Below, piece by piece: positions 16,440 to 25,003 of a stretch of DNA of 64,000 nucleotides. How positions within the stretch are numbered: position 1 is the first letter of the stretch; each line of letters begins with the position of its first letter. Under the pieces are notes generated by a model, which was given only the letters and a program-made list of their open reading frames with translations, did not search any database and had not been told where the DNA came from. The DNA is from Paenibacillus plantarum (GTDB lineage: Bacteria > Bacillota > Bacilli > Paenibacillales > NBRC-103111). The stretch covers positions 689,512 to 753,511 of the forward strand of contig NZ_WHNY01000067.1 of assembly GCF_013141695.1 (NCBI RefSeq). Direction: 5' to 3'. The position numbers and the translations under genes were made by a program.

Positions 16440-16710
16440 TTTACTTTGGCTGCAGCAGTGGTTTTATGAACAATGTGACGGTGACTGGGAAAATATGCAG
16501 CAAATAAAGATTGATACGGTGGATAATCCGGGTTGGTTCATTAAAATAGATTTGGTTGAAACGAGTCTCGAAAACAAAACTTTCAATCACATTCAAATAG
16601 AACGTACAGAAACTGACTGGTTAATATGCAGAGTAGAGAACTACTCATTTATGGGAAGTGGAGGAGTGTTTAATCTGGATAGTAGAAAATGGGCAATTTC
16701 AGTTAAATGA
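16440..16710 (+). pseudogene. Imm53-family immunity protein, decayed
   Basis: The frame WLQQWFYEQCDGDWE...KIDTVDNPGWFIKIDL...ERTETDWLICRVENYSFMG (shown in parts) matches the Imm53 gene at 52383 in this window, which has WLENWYIGNCDGDWEHGYG and ITTLDNPGWAIDIRV. Here no standard start codon precedes the conserved N-terminus; the first usable ATG (16495) would remove it, and the C-terminus is shortened after GSGGVFNL. Imm53 proteins neutralise polymorphic toxins of neighbouring or rival cells. This copy has no toxin beside it and is probably a relic. Confidence 0.6.
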
Positions 16711-16712
16711 TG

Positions 16713-16733
16713 CCTACGGCGAACGATAGATAG
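16713..16733. repeat. attC-like repeat C (left half)
   Basis: CCTACGGCGAACGATAG closely matches the left half of repeat H (CGCTAACGGCGAACGATAGC). It lies between the Imm53 relic and the SUKH gene. Confidence 0.35.
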
Positions 16734-17260
16734 TGGATTACAAATGGGAGGACGATGTCTTGAATGACATAGAGGCATTATTAAACCAGATAAAGAGGTT
16801 TCCTAATTGTAGAGTGACTCCGACAAACGGATTGCCACAGACGAATCAGCATAGCCTTCCTTCAGATCTTAAACGTTTTTATGAGATATGCGGTGGAGTA
16901 ATTCTTTTTGAAAACAAGGATTATAGTTGTGAAATAGTCCGGACTGAAGAGTTTGTCTTTTCTAATCCAGTCATAGTTGGGGAACAAGTAGACGAGGATA
17001 TATCTTCACATTGGTACATCATTGGCCATGATGGAAATGGCGACTACATTTCTATAGATCTTCATCCAGACCGATTTGGGAAATGTTACGATAGCTTCTG
17101 GGATAGACATGCAGTTTCAGGTAACTGTCCAGTAATTGCTAAATCATTCACGGATTTGCTTAATTTATTGGTTCAGAATAACGGTGAACGATGGTACTGG
17201 TTAAAAGAAGATTTTGAAACACTTGGAGATGCCTACGATTGCAATGAATCGTTGAGCTAA
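16733..17260 (+). CDS. SMI1/KNR4 (SUKH-1) family protein
   Basis: 175 residues. LPSDLKRFYEICGGVILFE, WYIIGHDGNGDYISIDL and SFWDRHAVSGNCPVIAKSF are the standard SUKH landmarks. SUKH proteins are commonly immunity proteins against nuclease and other polymorphic toxins. I used GTG 16733 because the family usually begins with a Trp-containing helix (here YKWEDDVLNDIEALL); TTG 16760 has a better ribosome site and is an alternative. The stop codon TAA is created by the attC-like half-site AGCTAACG that follows. Confidence 0.8.
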   Translation: MDYKWEDDVLNDIEALLNQIKRFPNCRVTPTNGLPQTNQHSLPSDLKRFYEICGGVILFENKDYSCEIVRTEEFVFSNPVIVGEQVDEDISSHWYIIGHDGNGDYISIDLHPDRFGKCYDSFWDRHAVSGNCPVIAKSFTDLLNLLVQNNGERWYWLKEDFETLGDAYDCNESLS

Positions 17261-17282
17261 CGAAAGAACTTTAGTTGAATAG
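17253..17282. repeat. attC-like repeat D (left half)
   Basis: GAGCTAACG, AAAGAA and CTTTAGTTGAATA match the left dyad of the family; the TAA of the SUKH gene is inside it. No hairpin or right half follows. Confidence 0.55.
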
Positions 17283-17306
17283 CATCAGACAGGGGAAGAT
17301 GTGCAG

Positions 17307-17654
17307 ATGGAATACAAATTAGTATTGCGAAATGTATTACTTAACGCGGCTACTTTTTCTTGGGCAGCTGTCAAACTCTCATTAATTTTCTTTCTTTCAG
17401 TAATTAATATATTTATTGAGAACAAGTGGATACGGGGTCTCGGATTCAAACCTTGGGCTAACATTACAATAATAATTTTTTGTCCATTTATTGTTTATAT
17501 AATTCAACCCCAATTAATTGCCTTAACAGCAATTGTGCAATTAAGTTCTTTAATTGTCTTGTTTAGAACTAAAAATAACATAAACTATATAATAAATCAT
17601 TCTCTGAAAGGGACGATTATTACATTCATGAAACTTCCAAATAACATACTTTGA
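17307..17654 (+). CDS. Small membrane protein, cassette gene
   Basis: 115 residues from ATG 17307 behind AGGGGAAG. Three hydrophobic segments (about residues 17-40, 50-70 and 72-88) predict an integral membrane protein. I recognise no family. It is a single gene between an attC-like half-site and the IS1182-like element, so its own downstream repeat may have been lost on insertion. Confidence 0.5.
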   Translation: MEYKLVLRNVLLNAATFSWAAVKLSLIFFLSVINIFIENKWIRGLGFKPWANITIIIFCPFIVYIIQPQLIALTAIVQLSSLIVLFRTKNNINYIINHSLKGTIITFMKLPNNIL

Positions 17655-17942
17655 TTATCTTTTATGGCTAGATATTATGTTGTTGCAAAAATGAACAAAA
17701 GATATTCTTAAGTGGGATGCTCTTACTTAAAAATCGAAATAGTTACTCCTAATTTAAAACTGTATCTAAATGCGTGGGAAAGGTATGTAAAGCTCTAAGT
17801 ATGGGACGCTAGTTCTCACTAACACGGGCGTGCCACCAAGGATACCGCCGTGAAAAAACGGGTGACAAGAATATTATCTCATTAATCAAAGCAACATGAG
17901 AACATTCATTTTGTTTAATTCAATCGATGAGTTGTAATAGAG

Positions 17943-19594
17943 AGTCAATTTCACAATTCAAATTGAAAAATTGACTAGAGTTCTTGCGTGCCTAGGAATT
18001 CACTTTTTAAAAATTAAGCAGCAGTTACAACTTGTTCAAGCTGTTGGTTCCATTTGTCTAAGGCAAATATGCATACGGTATACGCGAGCGTACTCAACTG
18101 GAAATCAACTTCGGCTCTTGTCCCCCGGTGACGTGTGCGATGAAGACCGAAATATTCTTTCAAGTAGGCAAATACGCGCTCAACGGCGGTCCGCTTTTTA
18201 TACAGTTGTTTGAAGCTCTCACTTCCTCTTGCAGGTACAGTATTTTTACGAATATCTTGATCTACCTTTATTTTATACACTTTCTGGCAGCCGCTATCTG
18301 CGAGGGGACAGTTACTACACTCTTTTGGACGTGTGAATTTAAGTGTTTTATAGGTCGAATCGTAGCTATCGTAGACGTAGGCTTTTCCTTTTTCGCAAAT
18401 CGGGTGAAAGTCCTTATTAAATCCTTCAGGCGGCTCTGTGTGATGAATGAAATCAATGATTGGAAAAGCGCCTAGTGTGTAAATTAATTTATAAAGCGGG
18501 TGCGCGTCGTACCCTTTATCGGCCATAATATACTTGATGCGAAGCATAGGAAATTTCTTCTCTATTCCTTTTAACAACACGACTCCGCCACGTTGATCAT
18601 TGATATTAGCCGAGCTTAAAAAGCCAGTTAGCACATATTGACTGTCCGCATCGACGATAACATTTGCTTTGTAGCCATACCAAGACGTTAGGAAGCCTTT
18701 GGCATTTTTCTTTGAACACCGCTCTGGTGCCCGAGGCAGTCCCTCCATCAGTTCTTCATAGGTGTAAGGCAACATGTCAGCCACTGGTTTTTCAAAAGTA
18801 GTCAGCGTTGCTTCATATGCCTTACGCTCCTCAGCACGACGGATCGCTTCTTCCTTCTTCGGACGGCCACGTCCATACTTTTGAGGCTTAAGGGGAGGAG
18901 CTGGTTCTTCTTTCACATCCTCTTCAATGGGGACTGAAAGTTGCTCGAGCTGCGGCGAAAGTGGCTTTTTCTTTTGACGTGATGCTTTGCGTTTAGCGGC
19001 TGCGTCTGGAAATACCGCGTTCCAAGCCTCTACCGCCGAAGAGTCGAACGCCAAGTGAATCCCAGGTAAAAAGCCTTCTGAGATCGCATCTAGCACTAGG
19101 CCGTCCTGAACTATTTCAAGGAGTTGGTGTTCATTCAAAGCGTGTATGAGACGAGAGTACGAAGCCTCGCTTGGCGTAGCGTCAGAGCCGGTAAAGCGGC
19201 ATTGCATGCGGAATTCAACGCTCGTTTTTAGACGGCGAACAATATCTTTTACGAAGTCCATTCGTTCTATTTTGGCAATGAGAAGAGAATAGAGCATAGC
19301 TGGAAAGTTTAATGTCTGCGGCGGACCCAACGCGACTGTTTTCCAAGTCGTTGTAAAATTGAATTGAAATTTAGATGTTCAAGTATGGGAGCATACCGGT
19401 CATCGGGCTTAATTTCCAGTAATTGTTGGAAGGAAAACAACTCTTGCTGTTGAATAGAATACATAGGGAATACCTCTTTCTTCAACTCGGGTTGTTGGTT
19501 TCGACGCCTTTTACTTCGAGATTTGGGGAGGTAGTCCCTTTTTTTGTGTGAAAAAAACTAGGCTTGGTGCGGGTTTGAGATTGTGAAATTGTCT
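17943..19594. mobile_element. IS1182-like insertion sequence
   Basis: Inverted ends bracket a minus-strand transposase: GTCAATTTCACAATTC at 17944-17959 and its inverted counterpart GAGATTGTGAAATTGTC at 19577-19593. The element is about 1.65 kb. I could not define a target duplication. It landed against an older IS110 fragment. Confidence 0.8.
18014..19464 (-). pseudogene. IS1182-like DDE transposase, frameshifted
   Basis: ATG 19464 (GAGGT upstream) starts MYSIQQQELFSFQQLLEIKP and runs about 45 codons to SRWVRRRH and a stop. The body resumes in another frame near 19330 (GPPQTLNFPAMLYSLLIAKI) and continues 438 codons. A one-base indel near 19325-19335 is the simplest cause. DDE-type landmarks: LAFDSSAVEAW (first Asp), IMADKGYDAHPL (second Asp), TAVERVFAYLKEYFGL (Glu). 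A CSNCPLADSGC cluster lies before the last motif. The two-frame reading is seen directly; loss of function is inferred. Confidence 0.85.
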
Positions 19595-19604
19595 CATAGA
19601 TGCA

Positions 19605-19885
19605 TTATTTTAGTTGAAAACGTTGGGATCTCCTTCCCTTTAGACGTTAGAATGCATGCAGTAATATTGTCTTTATAAATGTCGATTCCGCAGCCCTTTC
19701 AATAACAACTCCCACCTTTAATACGTTCTCTCAACAGCTAAATTGGGCAAAGGGCTGGTGCAACAATCAGAGTGGGATTAATCCCCCATGAGTGCTTCCC
19801 GAAAGGGAGCGACAATCTGTGATGCACCTTGATCGTTGGAGTCAGACTAAGGGATGGGCTCAAAGGCACCATAACTTATCGACCT
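19605..19885 (-). pseudogene. IS110-family remnant: transposase N-terminus and 5' noncoding end
   Basis: On the minus strand KGCGIDIYKDNITACILTSK (about 19700-19620) is the start of an IS110 (DEDD) transposase, cut off by the IS1182-like element. Upstream of it (19720-19885) is about 165 nt of GC-richer noncoding DNA with hairpins CTCCC-TTTC-GGGAAG and GGGATTAATCCC. IS110-group elements encode their bridge RNA in this position, so this may be a bridge-RNA relic. No intact start codon is visible. Confidence 0.6.
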
Positions 19886-20018
19886 TCTATTAATTTTAAA
19901 AAGTTTATATCAATACAACACTGATAAATAAAGAATTAACTTGGTGATTTTATAAAGGCATCAATTTAGATATTTAATATTACTCATATATCTACATGAT
20001 GAAAGGGTGCGAATACTG

Positions 20019-22274
20019 ATGGGTAATTTTAATTTTCTTGCCGTTAAATGGCCTGTTCTTGCAAACTTGGGAGAAATCGCGGAAAAAAACTTACATAATG
20101 ATCCAAATACAACCTTATTCAAATTACGGTTATTCGGTGAGCATTTAGTCAAGGTGATATTTGCTTATGAAAGAGCACAAGAACCCGCTGATGGAAAGCA
20201 AGTTACAAAAGTAAAAAAACTTTTCGATAACAATATTATCCCAGAAAAGATATATAATTTTTTAACTAAGATTAGGAAAAAAGGAAATGATGCGGCTCAT
20301 GAAGGTTATGACTCAATTCAAGATGCAAATGACTTATTGAGAACTACATTACTTCTTTCTATTTGGTTTTTTCGTACTTATGAGGATGATCAATTTCAAC
20401 CACGCTCTTATATAGAACCTCAGAAAGTAGATTCATCTATTGAACTAAAAAAGGAATTAGACGAATTAACGGCTGATTATAATTACCAATTAAGCACTCT
20501 AAAAATTGAACTCGATAAGCTACGTCTAAAAGAGGATTCTACAGAAGAGACTATCATTCGACGGGCCCGTTCAATGGTGGCATTATCAGCTATCCGAATG
20601 ACAGAAGAAGATTCACAGAAATTAGTTGGCGAGCAATTAAGCAGACTTGGATGGTACTGTCCAACAGAAAATTATCAAGAAGGAGCACGTCCAAGGGAGG
20701 GAATAAATACTGCCATTTCAAAATGGCCACTAAATAAAAAGTATACAGCAGACTATGCTCTTTTCTTAGGAAATAAGTTAGTTGCTTACATTGATACAAA
20801 AAGCCAGGGGAGAGACCTGTATTCACAGTTGGGGAGAATCATTAGGAATGCTAAAAATGTAACTTACACTGGCATTGAGAGTTTCGTCTCTCAAAGTAAT
20901 GAAATAAATATTCCATTTGTTTTTGCAGTTAATGCATTATTAAAAATGAACTCAGGAATATGGTTTCACGATCTCAGAAAGAACACGAATATTCCTAAAT
21001 TAATAAAATCATGGTATACTCCACTCGGACTTAGAGAGTTGTTGAGAAAGGATTACGATTCAGCAGTAATGTTGCTTGAAAATGAGCCAATAGAATATTT
21101 AGGAGACACATTAGGATTAAGAGCCTATCAACTTGAAGCAATTAAAGCAGTAGAAAATACAATTCAAGATGGAGAAAATAACGTTCTTGTTAATATGGCT
21201 ACTGGCACAGGCAAGACAAAAATGGCGATTGGTTTAATTTATCGTTTAATTAAGAGCGGCATTTTTAATAGAGTTCTTTTTCTTGTTGATCGCAGATCAG
21301 TTGGGGAGCAGGTGGCTTCGGAATTCAGAGAAGCTAGACTAGAGGGGAATTATACCTTTACTGATATTTATGAAATACAATCTTTAGATACTAAGAAGCC
21401 TAAAGTAACAACTAAGGTACATATTTCTACAATTCAAAATATAGTACAACAATTAAAAAACGATCTAGCTCTATCAGTAGATACTTATGACTGCATTGTA
21501 ATAGACGGATTAAATTGGATAGGTGATTTTGAAAATGGATTTTCCTTTATTGACTCTATGTTTTTTAACACGTTGTTTGAAGAGAGTGATTCTCCAAGAA
21601 TATATATGAGTGCATTTGAATACTTTGATGCCTCAAAAATAGTACTGACTTCTAATATTGATAATAATTTAAAATATTTATTTGGAGATCCAGTATATTT
21701 ATATACTTATCAAGATGCAGTTAGAGATGGCTATCTACTCGATTTTAATATAATAAAGTTAGTTCCAGCAGGTATTGAATTTAATACTTATAATTTTAAT
21801 GCTGAAACTGAAAATAGTGATAATGATGAATATATTAGAGCTGTTTTATGCGATTTAATAAAACAAATCAACCCTTTCTCAAATAAAAAAACAATTGTAT
21901 TTGCAAGTACAGAAAACCAGGCTGAATTAATTGTTAGAGCCCTTAATGAACTTTATAGTAATCAATATGAATGTTTTGAAAAAGATGTTATAAGCAAAAT
22001 AACTGCTTCAACGAAGAATGTTTCACTACAAATAAAACTTTTTAAAAACGAAAGATTCCCAAATATAGCAGTTACCGTAGATGTATTAGCCACTGGTATT
22101 GATGTTCCAGCGGTAAGTAATTTAGTTTTCTTTAGAAAAGTAAAATCGAGATCACTTTTGAGTCAAATGCTCGGACGTGGAAATAGACCGTGTAAAGAGC
22201 TAGAGAAGAAATATTTTAATGTTTATGATGCTGTTGGAGTTTTTGATGGTAATGACACAAAAGGCTTAACCTAA
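20019..22274 (+). CDS. Type I restriction HsdR-like helicase, orphan and truncated
   Basis: About 751 residues from ATG 20019 (a GTG at 20007 is possible). Residues 1-125 are the DUF4145-like N-terminus (NFNFLAVKWP, IRKKGNDAAHEG), followed by a coiled coil, an HSDR_N nuclease region (DYALFLGNKLVAYIDTKSQG) and the helicase core with Walker A MATGTGKTKMAIG (about 390-402). Motif II, normally DEAH/DECH, reads IVIDGLNWI, so ATP hydrolysis is doubtful. Motif VI-like MLGRGNRP is present, but the protein stops soon after (YDAVGVFDGND), lacking the usual C-terminus. No hsdM or hsdS is nearby. The stop codon lies in an attC-like half-site. Confidence 0.75.
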   Translation: MGNFNFLAVKWPVLANLGEIAEKNLHNDPNTTLFKLRLFGEHLVKVIFAYERAQEPADGKQVTKVKKLFDNNIIPEKIYNFLTKIRKKGNDAAHEGYDSIQDANDLLRTTLLLSIWFFRTYEDDQFQPRSYIEPQKVDSSIELKKELDELTADYNYQLSTLKIELDKLRLKEDSTEETIIRRARSMVALSAIRMTEEDSQKLVGEQLSRLGWYCPTENYQEGARPREGINTAISKWPLNKKYTADYALFLGNKLVAYIDTKSQGRDLYSQLGRIIRNAKNVTYTGIESFVSQSNEINIPFVFAVNALLKMNSGIWFHDLRKNTNIPKLIKSWYTPLGLRELLRKDYDSAVMLLENEPIEYLGDTLGLRAYQLEAIKAVENTIQDGENNVLVNMATGTGKTKMAIGLIYRLIKSGIFNRVLFLVDRRSVGEQVASEFREARLEGNYTFTDIYEIQSLDTKKPKVTTKVHISTIQNIVQQLKNDLALSVDTYDCIVIDGLNWIGDFENGFSFIDSMFFNTLFEESDSPRIYMSAFEYFDASKIVLTSNIDNNLKYLFGDPVYLYTYQDAVRDGYLLDFNIIKLVPAGIEFNTYNFNAETENSDNDEYIRAVLCDLIKQINPFSNKKTIVFASTENQAELIVRALNELYSNQYECFEKDVISKITASTKNVSLQIKLFKNERFPNIAVTVDVLATGIDVPAVSNLVFFRKVKSRSLLSQMLGRGNRPCKELEKKYFNVYDAVGVFDGNDTKGLT

Positions 22275-22296
22275 CGAGAAACGGTAATTCAACGAT
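22267..22296. repeat. attC-like repeat E (left half)
   Basis: ACCTAACGAGAAACGGTAATTC matches the left dyad of the family. It supplies the stop codon of the truncated HsdR-like gene. Confidence 0.5.
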
Positions 22297-22323
22297 AAAA
22301 CGCATAGTATGGAGGGACTTATA

Positions 22324-22449
22324 ATGTGTCGATATGCGATGTATGGGCCATATAAAGACATTTTCGCATGTTTTAATTTTGTAGGAAAGTATTTAAACAA
22401 GTATCAATCGTATCTATCAATCGTATCATTCCTGTGGATTGTCGAGTGA
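22324..22449 (+). pseudogene. Remnant of a small zinc-ribbon protein
   Basis: ATG 22324 with GGAGGG upstream opens MCRYAMYGPYKDIFACFNF, which I recognise as the start of a roughly 100-residue Cys-rich protein common in Paenibacillaceae (MCRYAM-x-GPYK...FACF-x-CRK). The frame degenerates after residue 19 and stops at 41 residues, before the CxxC pairs expected in the family. Probably a broken paralogue. Confidence 0.5.
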
Positions 22450-22505
22450 CAAGAATATGTTCCGATTGCCGATCTAGGCCAAGAATATCGTCCGATTGCC
22501 GATGA
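22449..22505 (+). repeat. Short direct repeat
   Basis: CAAGAATAT followed by two or three bases and TCCGATTGCCGAT occurs twice in tandem (about 22452 and 22482), just before a strong terminator. Function unknown. Confidence 0.5.
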
Positions 22506-22510
22506 AGTCA

Positions 22511-22551
22511 AAAAAAAAAAATGAAGTTGCATTACGCAACTTCATTTTTTT
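22511..22551. terminator. Strong bidirectional terminator
   Basis: ATGAAGTTGC (22521-22530) pairs perfectly with GCAACTTCAT (22536-22545), preceded by a run of A and followed by seven T. Confidence 0.85.
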
Positions 22552-22984
22552 GTGTACATTATGACTTTTATTTATGATTACTTTGTTAGCGTCTTTTATC
22601 GCTGTTGCCGAGATGGTATTTATTACCCGCGGCAGCTCTTTAGAAGTTTTGTGAATATTGGGGATTCATAATAATGACTAGCAGGGAAGTCGCTATATAC
22701 ACCTTAAGCGATATAATTTTAACACGAAAAGGCGAGAAAAAGTAGCTGTAAACTAAACAGAGTATAATTAAGTATGGAAGCAAAATATAGCTAAATAAGG
22801 CGGCGTTTTGCTTTGTTTCAATTGGATGGGGGATAGAATAAATTTAGTAAATGTTAAATTGAAACCTTAAAGTAAACGTAGTCCCTATATTACTTGTATC
22901 TATCAGTAAAACTCTTGTATATGGTATTATTTTACTATATAAATTATTAGTTTGTTTATTACAATCAAGCTGCTGAGGAGTTGG
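22552..22984. other. Noncoding, promoter region of the HEAT-like/nuclease pair
   Basis: No gene seen. AT-rich upstream region; TTGTAT near 22913 followed by TATATA near 22934 could be a weak promoter, but the spacing is short. GAGGAG lies 6 nt before the next start codon. Confidence 0.35.
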
Positions 22985-25003
22985 ATGGACACTATGTTCG
23001 AAATTGATCAACTAAAGCTAGACGAACTCGAGAAGTTTTCAATGGCTCATCCAAAATGTGAGTTAGTACTCAGTGAAATCGCACATCGTATGTACAATAC
23101 CAAGGCTCCAAAGATTCCTCCTCTGTCAGCTGAAATATATAGTGAAGAGGTTACTTTAGCCATCCAAGTGAAAATTCTTGTCCAGACTCAAGAGTGCTTG
23201 TCATTCAAGGATTCTCAACATTTTGCATTTTTTTTGGCTAAGGCATTAATCTCGTCACGATTTAAAAGCATATGGGAGCAAAGGGATAGGTTCTGGGTTG
23301 AGCTAGTACAGCTGCAATTAGAGTATTTAGAATTTGATATAATGCGTCATACAGAAGTAATGCTTGTAATTATAATGAGTCGTCAACACGGGATAGAACT
23401 TTTAGAATCGATTGTTCCCATTTTAAAAACAGTAACGCAACGAGAACAATGGATACTACTCCAAGTGGTAGCTTTTGTTCTTCCCTATCTTAATCTGGAA
23501 AATAAAATAATCGTGAACTTTTTGGAAGATCTACATGGTGCCGAGATTTCTAATTTCAATAATAACAATTTGGCAAAAGCGTTGGAATTGCTTTCAAATA
23601 TACGCCCGAAGGTTGGGGAAGAGCTGCTAGAAACATGGACAACAACTCCTACACTTAAGTCTTTTTGGCTTATAGTATCAGTTGCTATTGGTCTTGCCAA
23701 AAATATCGGAACTCGGAACGTACATACTAAAGCAATAGATCTTATAGAATCTCAAAATGAATCGCTTATTAATGCTGGCATTACCATTTGCGGACTTCTT
23801 TATTACGATGATACAACTGATGTTGATTTATTAAATAAAACCTTTGAGAAGCTCGATTTGTTGCTTCAAAATGAGTACAGAATACCTTTACGTCAAGTAT
23901 TGGCTCAAGCTTATGGAAGCCTTGTCACGATATCCGAACAAGCCAAATTTGCTGTACTTACTATGTCAGCAGAGCCTGTTCCAGAGATTCAGTCTCAAAT
24001 TGCAAGCATTTTACTTATGCATAGTAATAATTATCTAGATGAGGAGTGGTTCCACGAATCATTATTTTTGCAGACTAAGGTTAGTGTAGAACACAAGGAA
24101 ATAATTAATAGTTTAGATTATACGTTATATTACCTGGTCTCAAATCACGTGGAGCTCGTTGAGAAGTTTTTGGAAAGATGGGTAGAGGAGCATGATGCTC
24201 CTCAAGAGAAGCAATCCATTGCAGATCTCTTTGATATGCTAATACAATCTTTCTTGAACAAACAGAAGCCGCGATTTGAGAAATTGCTTACATCATGGTT
24301 TATACGAGATGATGTACGTTTTCATCTGCATATCCAAGAAATGATCCAAAATCTAGCCATTAACAATATAACTTTTTGCCTTGATCAAGACACCGTTAGT
24401 CAATGGTCTTCTATTGACACCAAGTATGTGATTATGAAGATTATGGGTTTCGTCTCGGACAATAAAAATTTATGCCAACTTACTTTTTCAATCTTACGGA
24501 GAGAACCTGAGGAGCAACTGGTCAATATGTTGGTAAGAAATGCTTTCAAGGAGTATGTCGGATATAATTACCCTGGGGTGACACGTGAGTTGCTTTCTGA
24601 AAAGTTGGGGAATGGTACATGTACTGAAAAAAAGGTTGCAAGAGAAATCCTTGTAGATTTAGATTGCTACCAACAGGCATTAAGAGGATTACCGAAAATC
24701 AAAGAGTTTTATCCGCCTGAAGGAAGAGCGAACAAATATGAGAAAATGAAGTCCAAGCAGTTGAATCGTCAGATTGAAAAAAATACCGAAGAGAATTCAA
24801 TTTTTCTGCAGATTGTCAATCGTGTCGTTTTAAAAGGGGGCAGGTCATCCTTTTCTAGAATACAAGGCAAACTCACTGAAAAAACAGAACTCTCAAGGAT
24901 GTCGTTGGAAATGGAATTCCCCAGAGGTGAAAATATTGATCCAATAGGTCAAGCTATTAAAAGATTTAATTGGAGGCAATGCAGAAAGGAGGACATTAAA
25001 TGA
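22985..25003 (+). CDS. HEAT-like helical repeat protein, unknown
   Basis: 672 residues from ATG 22985 (GAGGAG upstream; an earlier frame opening at 22952 lacks a ribosome site). Almost entirely amphipathic helices in tandem (for example ALISSRFKSIWEQRDRFW, LLESIVPILKTV, LAKALELLSNIRPKVGEELL), giving the look of an alpha-solenoid scaffold. The last 100 residues are basic (KYEKMKSKQLNRQIEK). No catalytic motif is recognised. It overlaps the next gene by 4 nt, so the two proteins very likely act together. The setting among nuclease and ATPase genes suggests a defence function, which is inference. Confidence 0.6.
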   Translation: MDTMFEIDQLKLDELEKFSMAHPKCELVLSEIAHRMYNTKAPKIPPLSAEIYSEEVTLAIQVKILVQTQECLSFKDSQHFAFFLAKALISSRFKSIWEQRDRFWVELVQLQLEYLEFDIMRHTEVMLVIIMSRQHGIELLESIVPILKTVTQREQWILLQVVAFVLPYLNLENKIIVNFLEDLHGAEISNFNNNNLAKALELLSNIRPKVGEELLETWTTTPTLKSFWLIVSVAIGLAKNIGTRNVHTKAIDLIESQNESLINAGITICGLLYYDDTTDVDLLNKTFEKLDLLLQNEYRIPLRQVLAQAYGSLVTISEQAKFAVLTMSAEPVPEIQSQIASILLMHSNNYLDEEWFHESLFLQTKVSVEHKEIINSLDYTLYYLVSNHVELVEKFLERWVEEHDAPQEKQSIADLFDMLIQSFLNKQKPRFEKLLTSWFIRDDVRFHLHIQEMIQNLAINNITFCLDQDTVSQWSSIDTKYVIMKIMGFVSDNKNLCQLTFSILRREPEEQLVNMLVRNAFKEYVGYNYPGVTRELLSEKLGNGTCTEKKVAREILVDLDCYQQALRGLPKIKEFYPPEGRANKYEKMKSKQLNRQIEKNTEENSIFLQIVNRVVLKGGRSSFSRIQGKLTEKTELSRMSLEMEFPRGENIDPIGQAIKRFNWRQCRKEDIK

